Of a DNA stretch of 64,000 nt, positions 30,105 to 41,049 are shown in pieces. This stretch comes from Roseateles sp. YR242. Its GTDB lineage: Bacteria; Pseudomonadota; Gammaproteobacteria; Burkholderiales; Burkholderiaceae_C. Position 1 is the first letter of the stretch, and each line of letters begins with the position of its first letter. The stretch covers positions 1-64,000 of the forward strand of contig NZ_FOAV01000016.1 in assembly GCF_900109745.1 (NCBI RefSeq). The letters run 5' to 3'. A model generated the notes under the pieces. It was not told where the DNA came from, made no database searches, and worked only from the letters and a program-made list of their open reading frames with translations. Position numbers and translations under genes: made by a program.

Positions 30105-30299
30105 CGTCCGCGCGCTGGCGCTTAATGGGTACATGCGGGGGTGGTTTCCAAGGGTCGGGATATCCAAGGGACCGAAGGCGCGAGGTGATGGGGCACGCGC
30201 ACCATCATCCGGCCTACCCCGCGCCACATCTTCACTGCGGCTGGTGAAACCGAGCCCGCAGCGCGGCGTGAACATGAGGCGTGCGAGACAATCGCCCCC

Positions 30300-31682
30300 A
30301 TGCTGTCGCGCCACCAGGATCCCATCGCCGCCATTGCCACCGCGCCAGGACGCGGCGCCGTGGGCATCGTTCGTGTCTCCTCGCCGCAGGACCTGTCATC
30401 GCTGGTGGGGGCCATCTGCGGCCGGACGTTGAAGCCGCGCGAAGCCACCTACCTCCCTTTCCGCAGCGCCCAAGGCGAGGCGATCGACCACGGGTTGGCC
30501 TTGCTGTTTCCAGCGCCGAATTCCTACACCGGCGAGCATGTGCTGGAGCTGCAGGCGCACGGCGGGCCCGTGGTGCTTCAACTGCTGCTGGCGCGATGCC
30601 TAGAAGCGGACCCGGCGCTGCGCATCCGGCTCGCCGAACCGGGTGAATTCACCCGCCGGGCCTTCCTGAACGGCAAGCTGGATCTGGCGCAGGCCGAGGC
30701 CGTGGCCGATCTGATCGATGCGAGTACCGAGGCCGCTGCACGCAGTGCAGGCCGCGCGCTGGCCGGGGCCCTGAGTGGCGAGGTGGGGCAACTGCGTGAC
30801 GCGTTGATCCAGCTGCGCATGCTGGTGGAAGCCACGCTGGATTTCCCCGAGGAAGAGATCGACTTCCTTCAACAGGCCGATGCGCTGGGCAAGCTGCGCC
30901 GCCTGCTGGGCCGGCTGGATGCGCTGCAGGACCGCAGCCGCCAAGGGGCGATTCTTCGCGAAGGCATCAAGGTGGTGCTGGCCGGGCAGCCCAACGTGGG
31001 CAAAAGCTCGCTGCTGAATGCCTTGGCGGGCGCGGAACTGGCCATCGTCACGCCCATCCCTGGCACGACGCGGGACAAACTGAGCCAGACCATTCAGATC
31101 GAAGGTGTGCCCTTGCACATCAGTGACACCGCCGGGCTGCGCGACACCGAGGATGAGGTTGAGCGCATCGGCGTGGCCCGCAGCTGGGACGCGATTCATG
31201 ATGCGGATGTTGTGCTGTTCCTGCACGATCTCACGCGGGTGGGGCAGCAGGACTACGAGCGTGAGGACGCAGAGATCCGGGGCCGCCTGGCCGCTGTGGA
31301 CCCGGCGCGCATCCTGCAGATCTACAACAAGGCGGATGCGCCGCAGGTGGACGGTGTTGCGGCCGTGGACAACGCGCTGAAGCTGTCCGCCAAGACGGGT
31401 GCGGGCCTGGATGCCCTGCGTCAACGGCTTCTGCAGCAGGTCGGCTGGCATGCGGTGCCAGAGGGTCTGTTCATCGCACGAGAGCGCCACGTGCAGGCGC
31501 TGCGCCGCACCCGTGAGCATGTGGATCTGGCGCTGCAGCAGGCTGCCGCCGTGCCGGCAGCCTTGGACCTGATGGCCGAGGAGCTGCGCATGGCCCACGA
31601 TGCCCTGGGCGAGATCACCGGTGCGTTCACGGCGGATGACCTGCTGGGGGAGATCTTCAGCAGGTTCTGCATCGGCAAATAA
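30300..31682 (+). CDS. mnmE: tRNA uridine-5-carboxymethylaminomethyl(34) synthesis GTPase MnmE
   Basis: 460 aa. The N-terminal folate-binding domain begins [20 protein letters not shown]; a helical domain follows; the inserted GTPase has G1 [12 protein letters not shown] (~229), the GTTRDKL switch, G3 [16 protein letters not shown], and G4 NKAD. The C-terminus ends in the catalytic FCIGK motif. With MnmG it modifies wobble uridine in several tRNAs. It completes the conserved rnpA-yidD-yidC-mnmE block and converges on apt with an 11-bp gap. Confidence 0.98.
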   Translation: MLSRHQDPIAAIATAPGRGAVGIVRVSSPQDLSSLVGAICGRTLKPREATYLPFRSAQGEAIDHGLALLFPAPNSYTGEHVLELQAHGGPVVLQLLLARCLEADPALRIRLAEPGEFTRRAFLNGKLDLAQAEAVADLIDASTEAAARSAGRALAGALSGEVGQLRDALIQLRMLVEATLDFPEEEIDFLQQADALGKLRRLLGRLDALQDRSRQGAILREGIKVVLAGQPNVGKSSLLNALAGAELAIVTPIPGTTRDKLSQTIQIEGVPLHISDTAGLRDTEDEVERIGVARSWDAIHDADVVLFLHDLTRVGQQDYEREDAEIRGRLAAVDPARILQIYNKADAPQVDGVAAVDNALKLSAKTGAGLDALRQRLLQQVGWHAVPEGLFIARERHVQALRRTREHVDLALQQAAAVPAALDLMAEELRMAHDALGEITGAFTADDLLGEIFSRFCIGK

Positions 31683-31693
31683 GCCGACTGGCT

Positions 31694-32236
31694 TCAATGC
31701 CCTTCGAAATCCACCAACGCAAACACCGGCAATCCACTCGCGCGGATCTTCTGGGACCCGCCCAGCTCCGGTAGATCCACGATCACAGCGCCTTCGATCA
31801 CGGTGGCGCCCAGTCGCTCCAGCAAGCGCTTGCCGGCCATCATCGTGCCGCCGGTGGCGATCAAGTCGTCGATGAGCAGCACGCGGTCCCCCGCCTTCAC
31901 GGCATCGGTGTGCATCTCCACGGTGGCGCTGCCGTATTCCAGCTCGTAGGTCTCCTGCACCGTCGTGAACGGCAGCTTGCCCTTCTTGCGGATGGGCACA
32001 AAGCCGACGTTGAGCTCATACGCCAGGACGGAGCCAATAATGAAGCCCCGAGCATCCAGCCCCGCGATGACGTCCGGACGGGCGTCGAAGTAGCGGTGCA
32101 CAAACTGGTCGATCAGCACCCGGAATGCCCGCGGGTTGGCCAGCAAGGGTGTGATGTCGCGAAACTGAACGCCGGGCTCGGGCCAGTCAGGCACGGTGCG
32201 GATCTGTTGCTTGAGGAAGGCGATGGCGTCTTGCAT
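31694..32236 (-). CDS. apt: Adenine phosphoribosyltransferase
   Basis: 180 aa from the ATG at 32236 ([15 protein letters not shown]). The core is [37 protein letters not shown], and the PRPP loop [14 protein letters not shown]. It salvages adenine to AMP using PRPP. The open frame continues upstream through a 9-bp tandem repeat (32273-32335), but the family start and length (~180 aa) support 32236. It is convergent with mnmE, only 11 bp apart, and follows the diguanylate cyclase gene in the opposite transcriptional sense of mnmE. Confidence 0.97.
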   Translation of the reverse strand: MQDAIAFLKQQIRTVPDWPEPGVQFRDITPLLANPRAFRVLIDQFVHRYFDARPDVIAGLDARGFIIGSVLAYELNVGFVPIRKKGKLPFTTVQETYELEYGSATVEMHTDAVKAGDRVLLIDDLIATGGTMMAGKRLLERLGATVIEGAVIVDLPELGGSQKIRASGLPVFALVDFEGH

Positions 32237-32272
32237 GGCCCGATTGTCGCGCCGTTGCGACCGGATCGGTTC

Positions 32273-32335
32273 ATGCGGTTCATGCGCCGCATGTGCCCCA
32301 TGTGGCCGATGTGGCCGATGTGGCCCATGTGACCA
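32273..32335. repeat. Seven degenerate 9-bp tandem repeats upstream of apt
   Basis: Seven consecutive 9-mers all starting ATG(C/T)G: ATGCGGTTC, ATGCGCCGC, ATGTGCCCC, ATGTGGCCG, ATGTGGCCG, ATGTGGCCC, ATGTGACCA. They lie 37-99 bp before the apt start and 18 bp after the diguanylate cyclase stop. The period is a multiple of three and the minus frame stays open into apt, so copy-number change could alter spacing or an N-terminal extension without frameshift. Confidence 0.8.
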
Positions 32336-32352
32336 GGCTCGACCTGGTCGAC

Positions 32353-33843
32353 CTAAGCGATCTGCTGGCAGATCAACCGTGCCCGTCCGCTCTGCTTGGC
32401 GTCGTACAGGGCGCGGTCGGCCGTCTCGATCAGCCGCTGCGGAAGATGCGCGATCTGTGGCACACACGCCGCCACACCGATCGACAAGCTGACCGACCGC
32501 CTCACTGGCGAACCTTCATGCTCGATCGCAGCCAGCCGCACGCTGTCCAGGCAGCGCTGTGCCACTACCTGCGCGCCCTCCAGATCCGTGTCCACCAGCA
32601 CCACGGCGAATTCCTCGCCGCCGTAGCGGCAGACCGCTTCGCTTCCCCTGCCCACGCAGCTGCGCAGCAACGTGGCCACACGGCGCAGGCAGTCATCACC
32701 GGCCACGTGGCCGTAACGGTCGTTGTATTGCTTGAAGTGGTCGATGTCCACCATCACCAGCGCCAACGAGCGTGCCGCACGTGCCGCCCGCTGCCATTCC
32801 TGCTGCAGCAATTGATCGAACAGGCGGCGGTTGCCCACGCCGGTGAGCCCGTCCGTGGTGGACTGGCGAGCCAGCAGCTCGTTGGCCCGCTTCAGCCGTT
32901 CTTCCTGCCGCTTGCGCTCTGTGAAATCGGTGACGATGCACACGTAGAGGTGGATGGTGTCCGTGCGCACTTCCGCCACCGTCAGCTGAAGCGCCAGCAT
33001 CTCGCCACCGCGATGACGCGCATTCAGCTCGCGCGGGGAACCCAGCAGGTCCTGCGGATGCATGAGGTCGCCCGTGCTGCCGAACAGCATGCCCAGATGG
33101 ACGCCCTGCAACTCCGCCGCACTGAAACCAAACAACTGTTCAGTGCTGGGGTTGACCTCCAGCACATGGCCGCCCGAATCCAGCGTGAGGATGCCGTTGC
33201 CGGCCGCCTCGATGGTGGCCTTCAGCTGCGCGCGACTGGCAGCCAGGCTCTGCTGTTCATGGATGAGGTCGGTGACCTCCATGCGCACACCCACAATGCC
33301 GCCGGACGGGGTGCGGCACTCGAAGATGCGCAGCCACATGTCGTCATGCACGCGCTGCAGCAGCGGCGCGGGCTGCTTGCCGCGGGCGTCCTTGCGCTCC
33401 TGCAGCCATTCGTCTTCCCGACCACGGGCTTCCGGTACGCCGCCCCGAGACAACGACTCGCGCACCAGTTCCTCGAAAGTGCACTTGCGCTGGAAGTTGC
33501 GCAGCATGTGCGGATAGATCTCCACCAGCCGGCGGTTGTAGGCCACCAGGCGGTCGTCCTCGTCGAAGATTTCCACGCTGGCGGGCAGGGCGTCGATGGC
33601 CTCCTCCAGGGTGCGCTGCGCCCGGCGCGCCCGGCTCTGGGCCCGCGACAGCCCGCCCATGACGCTCACCGCCAGCACGACGGTGATGGCCAGCGCCGCG
33701 GCGCCCAGCCAGGGCAGGACCGGCTCCCAGCCCGGCATGTCTGCCAGCCCGCCCAGCGAGGCCATGAGCACCGACGCCTGCAGCCCCACCAGCAACGCAA
33801 ATGCGAGCAGTGGCCAGATGCGGGCTTCGGCGAGTCGGGTCAT
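32353..33843 (-). CDS. PAS-domain diguanylate cyclase (GGDEF), membrane-bound
   Basis: 496 aa from the ATG at 33843 ([15 protein letters not shown]). Two N-terminal membrane helices ([20 protein letters not shown] and [20 protein letters not shown]) are followed by a coiled linker, two PAS domains ([20 protein letters not shown] and [20 protein letters not shown]), and a GGDEF domain with active-site [13 protein letters not shown] full catalytic site suggests it makes cyclic di-GMP from GTP. An I-site RxxD was not found in the usual place just before the active site. It is read away from a divergent gap and ends just before the repeat tract upstream of apt. Confidence 0.93.
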   Translation of the reverse strand: MTRLAEARIWPLLAFALLVGLQASVLMASLGGLADMPGWEPVLPWLGAAALAITVVLAVSVMGGLSRAQSRARRAQRTLEEAIDALPASVEIFDEDDRLVAYNRRLVEIYPHMLRNFQRKCTFEELVRESLSRGGVPEARGREDEWLQERKDARGKQPAPLLQRVHDDMWLRIFECRTPSGGIVGVRMEVTDLIHEQQSLAASRAQLKATIEAAGNGILTLDSGGHVLEVNPSTEQLFGFSAAELQGVHLGMLFGSTGDLMHPQDLLGSPRELNARHRGGEMLALQLTVAEVRTDTIHLYVCIVTDFTERKRQEERLKRANELLARQSTTDGLTGVGNRRLFDQLLQQEWQRAARAARSLALVMVDIDHFKQYNDRYGHVAGDDCLRRVATLLRSCVGRGSEAVCRYGGEEFAVVLVDTDLEGAQVVAQRCLDSVRLAAIEHEGSPVRRSVSLSIGVAACVPQIAHLPQRLIETADRALYDAKQSGRARLICQQIA

Positions 33844-34022
33844 CGGCGGGGATCCGGCAAAGAGGTGGGCGCATCCTAGCCAGCTGGCGACAGCCCCGAT
33901 ACGCCCCCGAGGGGGGACCCCGCGACACAATGTTGTGTACGGAACAACACCGTCCCTCATTCCACGGACGCGTTGGCCCAGACCAGATCGGACAAGTCAG
34001 AACAGATCAGCGCAGGGCTGGC

Positions 34023-35285
34023 TCAGCTCCCTCGGGTGATGGGCATGTCCACCCCGCTGGTGGGCAACTTCATGTGGCGCGCCAGTTCCAGCTTGGCCAG
34101 GGAGTTGCGATGCACCTCGTCCGGGCCGTCGGCAAAGCGCAGGGTGCGCTGGCCGGCCCACATGTAAGCCAGTGGTGTGTCCTGGCTGACGCCCATGCCG
34201 CCATAGACCTGCATGGCCCAGTCGATCACCTTGAGCGCCATGCTGGGCGCCACGATCTTGATCATGGCGATCTCGGCCTTGGCAACCTTGTTACCGGCGG
34301 TATCCATCATGTAGGCGGCTTTCAGCGTCAACAGGCGGGCCTGCTCGATGCTGCATCGGGACTCGGCAATGCGTTCCTGCGTCACCGTCTGCTGTGCGAT
34401 GGTCTTGCCAAAGGCGGTGCGGGCGATGGCACGTTGGCACATCAGCTCCAGCGCACGCTCGGCGGCGCCGATGGAGCGCATGCAGTGGTGGATGCGCCCG
34501 GGGCCCAGCCGGCCCTGCGCGATCTCGAAGCCCCGGCCTTCGCCCAGCAGGATGTTGTCCACCGGCACGCGGACATTGCGGAGCTCGATTTCCATGTGGC
34601 CATGTGGCGCGTCGTCGTAACCGAACACGCTGAGATGGCGCTTGACCGTGATGCCGGGCGTGGTGGCCGGCACCAGCACCATGGACTGTTGCTCGTGCCG
34701 CCCGGCGTCCGGATTGGTCTTGCCCATCACGATGTAGAGGGCGCAGCGCGGGTCGCCGGCACCGGAGGACCACCACTTGGTGCCGTTGATGACGTATTCA
34801 TCACCATCGCGCTCGATGCGGCACTGGATGTTGGTGGCATCCGAGGACGCCACGTCCGGCTCCGTCATGAGGAAGGCAGAGCGGATCTCGCCGCGCAGCA
34901 GCGGCTCCAGCCAGCGGTCCTTCAGGCCTTCGGAGGCGTAGCGCTCCAGGGTTTCCATGTTGCCGGTGTCCGGCGCGGAGCAGTTGAAGACCTCCGGCGC
35001 CCAGTACACCCGGCCCATGATCTCGCACAGCGGCGCGTACTCCAGGTTGGAGAGTCCTTCCGGCGCACGCGCCGAGCGCGGCAGGAACAGGTTCCACAGC
35101 CCGGCGGCCCGGGCCTTGGGCTTGAGTTCCTCGATGACCTTGGTGGGCACCCAGGCGTTGCCGGCCTGGCGGTTGGCCTCCACCTCCTCGTGGTAACGCT
35201 TTTCGTTGGGATAGATGTGCTGGTCGAAGAACGCAAGCAGGCGTTCGCGCAGCTGTTCAACTTTGGGGCTGTAGTCGAAGTTCAT
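34023..35285 (-). CDS. Acyl-CoA dehydrogenase family protein
   Basis: 420 aa from the ATG at 35285 ([12 protein letters not shown]) with a GGGAAG ribosome-binding site. Typical features are [17 protein letters not shown] (FAD/substrate loop), [27 protein letters not shown], and [20 protein letters not shown] with a C-terminal [16 protein letters not shown] motif. Such FAD enzymes alpha,beta-dehydrogenate acyl-CoA thioesters. This longer subtype (ACAD10/11-like) is often found near aminoglycoside-phosphotransferase-like and histidine-phosphatase genes in Burkholderiales; a histidine phosphatase lies 23 bp upstream. The exact substrate cannot be told. Confidence 0.93.
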   Translation of the reverse strand: MNFDYSPKVEQLRERLLAFFDQHIYPNEKRYHEEVEANRQAGNAWVPTKVIEELKPKARAAGLWNLFLPRSARAPEGLSNLEYAPLCEIMGRVYWAPEVFNCSAPDTGNMETLERYASEGLKDRWLEPLLRGEIRSAFLMTEPDVASSDATNIQCRIERDGDEYVINGTKWWSSGAGDPRCALYIVMGKTNPDAGRHEQQSMVLVPATTPGITVKRHLSVFGYDDAPHGHMEIELRNVRVPVDNILLGEGRGFEIAQGRLGPGRIHHCMRSIGAAERALELMCQRAIARTAFGKTIAQQTVTQERIAESRCSIEQARLLTLKAAYMMDTAGNKVAKAEIAMIKIVAPSMALKVIDWAMQVYGGMGVSQDTPLAYMWAGQRTLRFADGPDEVHRNSLAKLELARHMKLPTSGVDMPITRGS

Positions 35286-35308
35286 GGATCTTCCCGGAGG
35301 CTTGGCGC

Positions 35309-36049
35309 TCAAGCGCGCTGTTGACGGTAGCGCAGGTACTGGGCGAAGAGCGCTTCCATGGTGGTGGACCGTTCATCCGCATGCAGCGGATGCAACGGAG
35401 CGTAATTGCAGGTACGCAGCAGCCAGTCCCCGGGGCCTTCGCCCAGGTCCAGCACATTGATGCAGGCGGGGGATTGCACCCAGCTGCCCAGCATGAGGCG
35501 CTGCCCGCCAGTGACGGCATGGGAGAGCAGCGCCGCATTGACCACCCCATGCAGCACCAGCAGGGCGCAGTCCCAGTCCGGGTCAGCGCGCAGGCGGGCC
35601 ATGCCGCCCAGGACCCGGTCCAGCAGTTCACCGACGCTTTCCCCGTTCAGGAAACGCTGGCCCTCGTCGACGGGGTTGCGCTGCAGGCCGGTGAACGCGT
35701 GGACCAGTTGGTCGTGGGGGATGTCGGCCAGGCGGCCGCCACGGATCTCCTGCCACTCGGGCCAGACCTGGGGCTGCAGGGCGGGTTGCCCGGCGTGCGC
35801 CAGGACAAGGTCAGCCGTCTGCACGGTGCGCGGCAGGCCGGAGACGATGACACGATCAAAGCGCACACCCGCCTGGGCGAAGGCCAGGCCTGCGGCTCGC
35901 GCCTGCGCCAGGCCTTCTTCATTGAGCTGCACCTGTTCCGGCAGGACCGGTCGACCGGTGGCGCCATCGAAATAGGTCACCGCGCCGTGGCGCATCAGGT
36001 AGATGCGGCGGCGGTGCGGGCTGCGGGGCAGGGTGTCCAACATGGGCAC
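35309..36049 (-). CDS. Histidine phosphatase family protein
   Basis: 246 aa. The catalytic RHG motif is in [14 protein letters not shown] (~residue 16-29), with a second conserved arginine in [17 protein letters not shown] and a second histidine in [16 protein letters not shown]. These are the branch-1 phosphoglycerate-mutase/phosphatase residues. It lies 23 bp upstream of the acyl-CoA dehydrogenase and is probably co-transcribed. The substrate is unknown; cofactor-dependent mutase activity is unlikely given the context. The ATG at 36049 or one two codons later could be the start. Confidence 0.88.
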   Translation of the reverse strand: MPMLDTLPRSPHRRRIYLMRHGAVTYFDGATGRPVLPEQVQLNEEGLAQARAAGLAFAQAGVRFDRVIVSGLPRTVQTADLVLAHAGQPALQPQVWPEWQEIRGGRLADIPHDQLVHAFTGLQRNPVDEGQRFLNGESVGELLDRVLGGMARLRADPDWDCALLVLHGVVNAALLSHAVTGGQRLMLGSWVQSPACINVLDLGEGPGDWLLRTCNYAPLHPLHADERSTTMEALFAQYLRYRQQRA

Positions 36050-36180
36050 CAGTGTGGCGCATCGGCCGGGCCCGTTCTGTCGCGCAGGCGGCAGTGGGAC
36101 TATTCCCGGGAAGGGTGTTTCATTCCGGCGTCATGGGGCGATGACGCATGGGTGACAGCGCCGCGCAGCCCGAGGGGCGC

Positions 36181-38178
36181 TCAACCCACCAACAACCCGT
36201 GTTCCGCACGCGCCAGCGCCTCGGGCGTGCCCGAGATCACCAAAGTGTCGCCGCCATACAGCACCAGCTCGTCGTCCGCGTTCTGCACCGAGCCATTGCT
36301 GCGCTTGACGGAGATCACGCTCACCCGCCAGGCGGCGGTGACGACCTCACCCAGCTTCCGGCCGTTCAGGGCACTGGCGGCGGGAAGCGAGATGGATTGC
36401 AGTCGGGCCTGGTCGCGGTCTTCCGCCGTGTCGTCATCCGTGCCGTGGAAGTAACCCCGCAGCAGGCCATAACGGCGGTCCCGCGCCTCCCGGGCAATGC
36501 GCAGCACCCGGCGCATCGGCACCCCCACCAAGGCCAGGGCATGGCTGGCCAACATCAGCGAGCCCTCGATGGCCTCAGGGACGACCTCGGTGGCGCCGGC
36601 TGCGCGCAACTTCTCCAGGTCGCTGTCGTCAATCGTGCGGACCACCACGGGCACCTGCGGCGCATGGCTGCGCACCTCATGCAGCACCTTCAGCGCCGAA
36701 GCGGTGTCGTGATAGCTGATGACCAGGGCACTGGCCCGTGAAAGGCCCGCAGCAATGAGGCTGGGCAAGCGCGCCGCGTCGCCGAACACCACGCTCTGCC
36801 CCGCCGCTGCAGCCTGGCGCACCCGGTCCGGGTCCAGGTCCAGCGCCATGTAGGGGATGTTCTCCGCCTCCAGCAGGCGGGCCAGGTTCTGGCCGCTGCG
36901 TCCATAGCCGCAGATGATGACGTGGGCCTCGGTCTTGATGGACTTCTTGGCGATGGAGGTGAGCTGCACCGACTGCAGCAGCCAGTCGCTGGCCGACAGC
37001 TTCATCACGATGCGGTCGCTGTATTCGATGATCAGCGGCGTCATCAGCATGGACATCACCATGGCCGCCAGCACCGGGCTGACCCACTGCGCCGCAATCA
37101 GGTTGTGCTGGGCGCCCAGCGTGAGCAGCACAAAGCCGAACTCGCCCGCCTGGGCGAGGTACAGCCCAGTGCGAAGTGCCACTCCGGTCGGGGCTTTGAA
37201 CAGCTTGGCCAACCCGGCCACCAGGACGAACTTGGCGAAGGTGGGAACCAGCGTCAGCACAATGACCAGCGGCCATTGATAGACCAGCGTCTGCCAGTCC
37301 AGCCGCATGCCGATGGTGATGAAGAACAGCCCCAGCAGCACATCGTGGAAGGGGCGGATGTCGGTCTCCACCTGGTGGCGGAACTCCGTTTCTGCGATCA
37401 GCATGCCCGCCACAAAGGCGCCCAGCGCCAGGGACAGCCCCGCATGCTCGGTCAGCCAGGCCAGGCCCAGCGTCACCAGCAGCAGGTTGAGCATGAAGAG
37501 CTCCTGGCTCTTGCGCCGGGCCACCAGCGTCAGCCAGCGGCGCATCACATGCTGGCCACCGGTAAGCAGCAAGGCCAGCAGCAGCACCGCCTTCAGGCCC
37601 GCCCAGGCCAGGGACTGGGCCATCGCGGCCCCGGTCCCGCTCAGCGCCGGAATGAGCACCAGCAGCGGCACCACGGCCAGATCCTGGAACAGCAGCACGC
37701 CGATCACCCGGCGGCCGTGCTCACCCTCCAGCTCCAGCCGCTCGGCCATCAGCTTGACGACGATGGCAGTGGAGCTCATGGCCATGGCCGCGCCCAGGAC
37801 CAGCGCGCCCTGCCAACCCAGGTCCCAGTGATGGCCGGTGAGGTCAAAGCCCCAGCGCAGCAACCCGTGGCCCAGCATCGTGCCGCCGATGGTGACCACC
37901 ACCTGCAGCAGTCCCAGCCCGAAGACCAGGGAGCGCATGCTGTGCAGCTTGGGAAGGTTGAACTCCAGGCCAATGGCGAACATCAGGAACACCACCCCGA
38001 ACTCCGCCAGGTGCTGCACGCCCGGGACATCGCTGGCCAGCGACAACGCATTCGGGCCGATGACCACCCCGACCACCAGATAGCCCAGGATGGGCGGCAA
38101 TTTCAGGGAACGGCAGACCACCACCCCCAGGACGGCGGCGATGAGATAGACGAGAGTCAGATCCAGGGCACTCAACAT
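36181..38178 (-). CDS. Kef-type monovalent cation:proton antiporter (CPA2) with TrkA domains
   Basis: 665 aa. About twelve membrane helices start with LVYLIAAVLGVVVCRSLKLP; the CPA2 signature is around FAIGLEFNLPKL, AMAMSSTAIVVKLM and VIGVLLFQDLAVVPLLVL. A cytoplasmic TrkA-N domain has nucleotide fold VIICGYGRSGQNLARLLEAE (~residue 425), and a TrkA-C domain lies at the C-terminus (KLGEVVTAAWRVSVISVKR). It resembles KefB/KefC/YbaL, which export K+ in exchange for H+ under nucleotide or thiol control. No KefF/KefG partner gene is adjacent. Confidence 0.92.
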   Translation of the reverse strand: MLSALDLTLVYLIAAVLGVVVCRSLKLPPILGYLVVGVVIGPNALSLASDVPGVQHLAEFGVVFLMFAIGLEFNLPKLHSMRSLVFGLGLLQVVVTIGGTMLGHGLLRWGFDLTGHHWDLGWQGALVLGAAMAMSSTAIVVKLMAERLELEGEHGRRVIGVLLFQDLAVVPLLVLIPALSGTGAAMAQSLAWAGLKAVLLLALLLTGGQHVMRRWLTLVARRKSQELFMLNLLLVTLGLAWLTEHAGLSLALGAFVAGMLIAETEFRHQVETDIRPFHDVLLGLFFITIGMRLDWQTLVYQWPLVIVLTLVPTFAKFVLVAGLAKLFKAPTGVALRTGLYLAQAGEFGFVLLTLGAQHNLIAAQWVSPVLAAMVMSMLMTPLIIEYSDRIVMKLSASDWLLQSVQLTSIAKKSIKTEAHVIICGYGRSGQNLARLLEAENIPYMALDLDPDRVRQAAAAGQSVVFGDAARLPSLIAAGLSRASALVISYHDTASALKVLHEVRSHAPQVPVVVRTIDDSDLEKLRAAGATEVVPEAIEGSLMLASHALALVGVPMRRVLRIAREARDRRYGLLRGYFHGTDDDTAEDRDQARLQSISLPAASALNGRKLGEVVTAAWRVSVISVKRSNGSVQNADDELVLYGGDTLVISGTPEALARAEHGLLVG

Positions 38179-38534
38179 GGGCTTGATAGTACTGGCCCGC
38201 CAAAGGAGGACGGTCCTGGAACGGGCAAGGATTCACGCCGGGTCCCCTCTTGGGACCCGCAGGAAGCCAGGACGTCTCTTCAAGTCGACAGACGCCCCCC
38301 CTGTCGGGTGGTGCGACGAGCCCGCCATGTCTCTCCCGCTTGGTGTGCCCCGGTACCCCTTCCGGACGACCCGACTCCCCATTGGGGAGACTGGCGTTCG
38401 TCACGCCCGACGTGCAAACTTACGGCCTTATGCATGGGGCGCATGCCCGCATGTGCAAGCGGCTTTGCCGGACATGGCGGACCGGGGAGGCTTCGGGGTA
38501 CCGTTCGCGCCACTGAAAAGTTACGGAGCATTTC
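38179..38534. other. Intergenic region between the antiporter and glutamate dehydrogenase genes
   Basis: 356 bp between divergent genes, expected to hold both promoters. A perfect inverted repeat CTCCCC-ATT-GGGGAG is at 38375-38389, and a CATGC-rich stretch at about 38430-38460. No convincing -35/-10 pair was recognised and no small gene is supported. Confidence 0.5.
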
Positions 38535-39806
38535 ATGCCCAATCTGTCTTTCGTTTCTCCCACGCGTAACAGTCCCTGGGGCACCTACCTGTCCCAGATC
38601 GATGCCGTCGAGCCCTACCTGGGCAAGCTGGCGCGCTGGGTGGAAACGCTGCGCCGGCCCAAGCGCGCGCTGATCGTGGACATCCCCATCGAACTGGACA
38701 ACGGCACTATCACCCACTTCGAGGGTTACCGCGTGCAGCACAGCCTGACCCGCGGCCCCGGCAAGGGCGGCGTGCGTTATCACCCGGACGTGACGCTGGA
38801 AGAAGTGATGGCGTTGTCGGCCTGGATGACGGTGAAGAACGCTGCGGTAAACCTGCCCTACGGTGGCGCGAAGGGCGGTATTCGCCTGGACCCCAAGGCC
38901 CTGTCACTCAAGGAGCTGGAAAAGGTCACCCGGCGCTACACCAGCGAGATCGGCATCATCATCGGCCCGACGCAGGACATCCCCGCACCGGACGTGAACA
39001 CCAACGGCCAGATCATGGCCTGGATGATGGACACCTACTCGATGAACGTGGGGGCCACGGCCACCGGCGTCGTCACCGGCAAGCCGATCCCGCTGGGCGG
39101 CTCGCTGGGCCGTGTGGCGGCCACCGGCCGCGGCGTGTTCGTCGTGGGGCGTGAGGCCATGCGCCGCCTGGGCGTGGACATGGACGGCGCCCGTGTGGCC
39201 GTCCAGGGCTTCGGCAACGTGGGTTCGGTCGCCGCCAAGATGTTTGCCTCCAACGGCGCCAAGGTCGTGGCCGTGCAGGACCACACCGGCACCATCCTGA
39301 ACGAGCAGGGCCTGGACATGGTCACCCTGCTGGATCACGTGGCCCAGACCGGTGGCGTGGGCGGCTTCAAGGGCGCGGATCGCATCGAGAATGAACAGTT
39401 CTGGGACGTGAAGTCCGACGTGCTGATCCCGGCCGCGCTCGAAGGCCAGATCACCGCTGAACGTGCCAAGCGTCTGCAGACCCGTGTGGTGCTGGAAGGT
39501 GCCAACGGCCCGACGACGCCGGACGGCGACGCCGTGCTGGCGGACCGCGGCATCATCGTGGTGCCGGACGTGATTGCCAACGCGGGTGGCGTGACGGTCT
39601 CCTACTTCGAGTGGGTGCAGGATTTCTCCTCCTTCTTCTGGACGGAAGACGAGATCAACGTTCGCCTGGACAAGATCCTGATCGGTGCTTTCAAGGGCAT
39701 CTGGGAAACCTCCGAGCAACACAAGATCCCGCTGCGCACGGCGGCGTTCACGGTGGCATGCACCCGGGTGCTGCAGGCCCGCGAAGAGCGCGGCCTGTAT
39801 CCCTGA
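38535..39806 (+). CDS. gdhA: Glu/Leu/Phe/Val dehydrogenase (glutamate dehydrogenase)
   Basis: 423 aa. The catalytic lysine motif is [15 protein letters not shown], preceded by [18 protein letters not shown], and the dinucleotide fold is [20 protein letters not shown]. The length fits the ~420-aa hexameric NAD-type glutamate dehydrogenases of Burkholderiales. It interconverts glutamate and 2-oxoglutarate plus ammonium. It is a single gene with a convergent RHH gene downstream. Coenzyme preference cannot be stated from what is visible. Confidence 0.95.
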   Translation: MPNLSFVSPTRNSPWGTYLSQIDAVEPYLGKLARWVETLRRPKRALIVDIPIELDNGTITHFEGYRVQHSLTRGPGKGGVRYHPDVTLEEVMALSAWMTVKNAAVNLPYGGAKGGIRLDPKALSLKELEKVTRRYTSEIGIIIGPTQDIPAPDVNTNGQIMAWMMDTYSMNVGATATGVVTGKPIPLGGSLGRVAATGRGVFVVGREAMRRLGVDMDGARVAVQGFGNVGSVAAKMFASNGAKVVAVQDHTGTILNEQGLDMVTLLDHVAQTGGVGGFKGADRIENEQFWDVKSDVLIPAALEGQITAERAKRLQTRVVLEGANGPTTPDGDAVLADRGIIVVPDVIANAGGVTVSYFEWVQDFSSFFWTEDEINVRLDKILIGAFKGIWETSEQHKIPLRTAAFTVACTRVLQAREERGLYP

Positions 39807-39852
39807 CGCCACCCCGGCGTCTGGCTCCCCCTGCCGCTTTGCGGCCGGGGGA

Positions 39853-40230
39853 TCAGGCGAGCTGGATGCGGCGCGGTGGGGCGGCCCAGGAGGCAGGGAG
39901 GCCGCCCAGGACCGTGCCAGGGTCCAGCGAACGCAGTGGCACCGATGGGTCTGCCGGAATGCGCTGCTGGGCGACCAGCGCCATATAACGCAGCGCCGAG
40001 ACCCGCAGGAAGGACGAGAAGTTGCCTACCGCCCCGCGAGCCTGCACCAGCTCGTCGTAGAGCCGGGAAATCAACTGGGTGACCGACAGGCTGTCCCGGG
40101 CCGCAATCTCTTCGAGAACCTCCCAATGAAGGTTCTCCAGCCGGATGCTGGTGACCACGCCGTGCAAGCGCACGGAACGGGTACGCGATTCATAACTCTG
40201 CGGATCTGCGCTGATGAAGACCTGGCACAT
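39853..40230 (-). CDS. Ribbon-helix-helix domain protein
   Basis: 125 aa. The segment RSVRLHGVVTSIRLENLHWE, followed by VLEEIAARDSLSVTQLISRL, fits the RHH_4 ribbon-helix-helix family: a DNA-contacting strand (VTSIRLE) and two helices. The C-terminal ~60 residues contain a conserved-looking SSFLRVSALRYMALV. Likely a small DNA-binding regulator; the target is unknown. It is convergent with gdhA (46-bp gap) and not clearly in an operon. Confidence 0.85.
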   Translation of the reverse strand: MCQVFISADPQSYESRTRSVRLHGVVTSIRLENLHWEVLEEIAARDSLSVTQLISRLYDELVQARGAVGNFSSFLRVSALRYMALVAQQRIPADPSVPLRSLDPGTVLGGLPASWAAPPRRIQLA

Positions 40231-40377
40231 CTTGAGCTCCCCTTGACCTTCTGGCGTGTGAACCTCTCGTCACGCCTCAGGCCCGAAGTGACGTGGCGGC
40301 AGTTGCGGGCGTGATGACGAGGGTCCCTCGGCCACGCGGCCCATTGTGCGCCGCCTCATTGTGAAATCAGTGGGGAA

Positions 40378-40956
40378 TCAGTGCGAGATGCGCGTGCCCA
40401 GCACGGCCAGGAACTGGGCGATCCAGGCCGGGTGTGCCGGCCAGGCTGGCGCAGTGACCAGGACGCCGTCCGTCACCGCCTGGTCCACCGGGATGTCGGC
40501 ATAGCTGGCGCCCGCCAGTTCCACTTCCGCCGCGCAGGCGGGGTAGGCCGAGACCCGCTTGCCCCGGATCACGCCAGCAGCGGCCAGCAGCTGGGCGCCG
40601 TGGCAGATCGCCGCAATGGGCTTGCCGGCCTGGGAAAAGTGCTGCACCAGCGGCAGCACCCCGGGGAGCGTGCGCAGGTATTCCGGGGCCCGTCCGCCAG
40701 GGATCACCAGCGCGTCATAGGTCTTGGCGTCGATGTCGTCAAAGCTCGCGTTGAGCGTGAACCGGTGGCCCGGCTTTTCCGAATAGGTCTGCGCGCCCTC
40801 GAAATCATGGATGGCGGTCAGGACATGGTCACCGGCTTTCTTGCCGGGGCATACCGCGTGAACCTGGTGGCCCACCGCCAGGAGGGCCTGGAAGGGCACC
40901 ATGATTTCGTAGTCCTCGACATAGTCGCCAGCCAGCAGCAGAAGCTTCTTGCCCAT
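40378..40956 (-). CDS. DJ-1/PfpI family protein
   Basis: 192 aa. The class I glutamine-amidotransferase-like fold is evident: [20 protein letters not shown] at the start, [16 protein letters not shown], and the nucleophile elbow [13 protein letters not shown] with the conserved cysteine. Members act as glyoxalases, deglycase-like enzymes or stress-protective peptidases; which one applies here is not decidable. A monocistronic minus-strand gene between the RHH and PAP2 genes. Confidence 0.93.
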   Translation of the reverse strand: MGKKLLLLAGDYVEDYEIMVPFQALLAVGHQVHAVCPGKKAGDHVLTAIHDFEGAQTYSEKPGHRFTLNASFDDIDAKTYDALVIPGGRAPEYLRTLPGVLPLVQHFSQAGKPIAAICHGAQLLAAAGVIRGKRVSAYPACAAEVELAGASYADIPVDQAVTDGVLVTAPAWPAHPAWIAQFLAVLGTRISH

Positions 40957-41049
40957 GGGATGTCTCCAGAATGGAATCGGAACGCCGATTCTGGGAAGGG
41001 CACGGCCGCCGCGGGTAGTAGCCGGCTATAAGAACGCTGGCAGTAGGGT

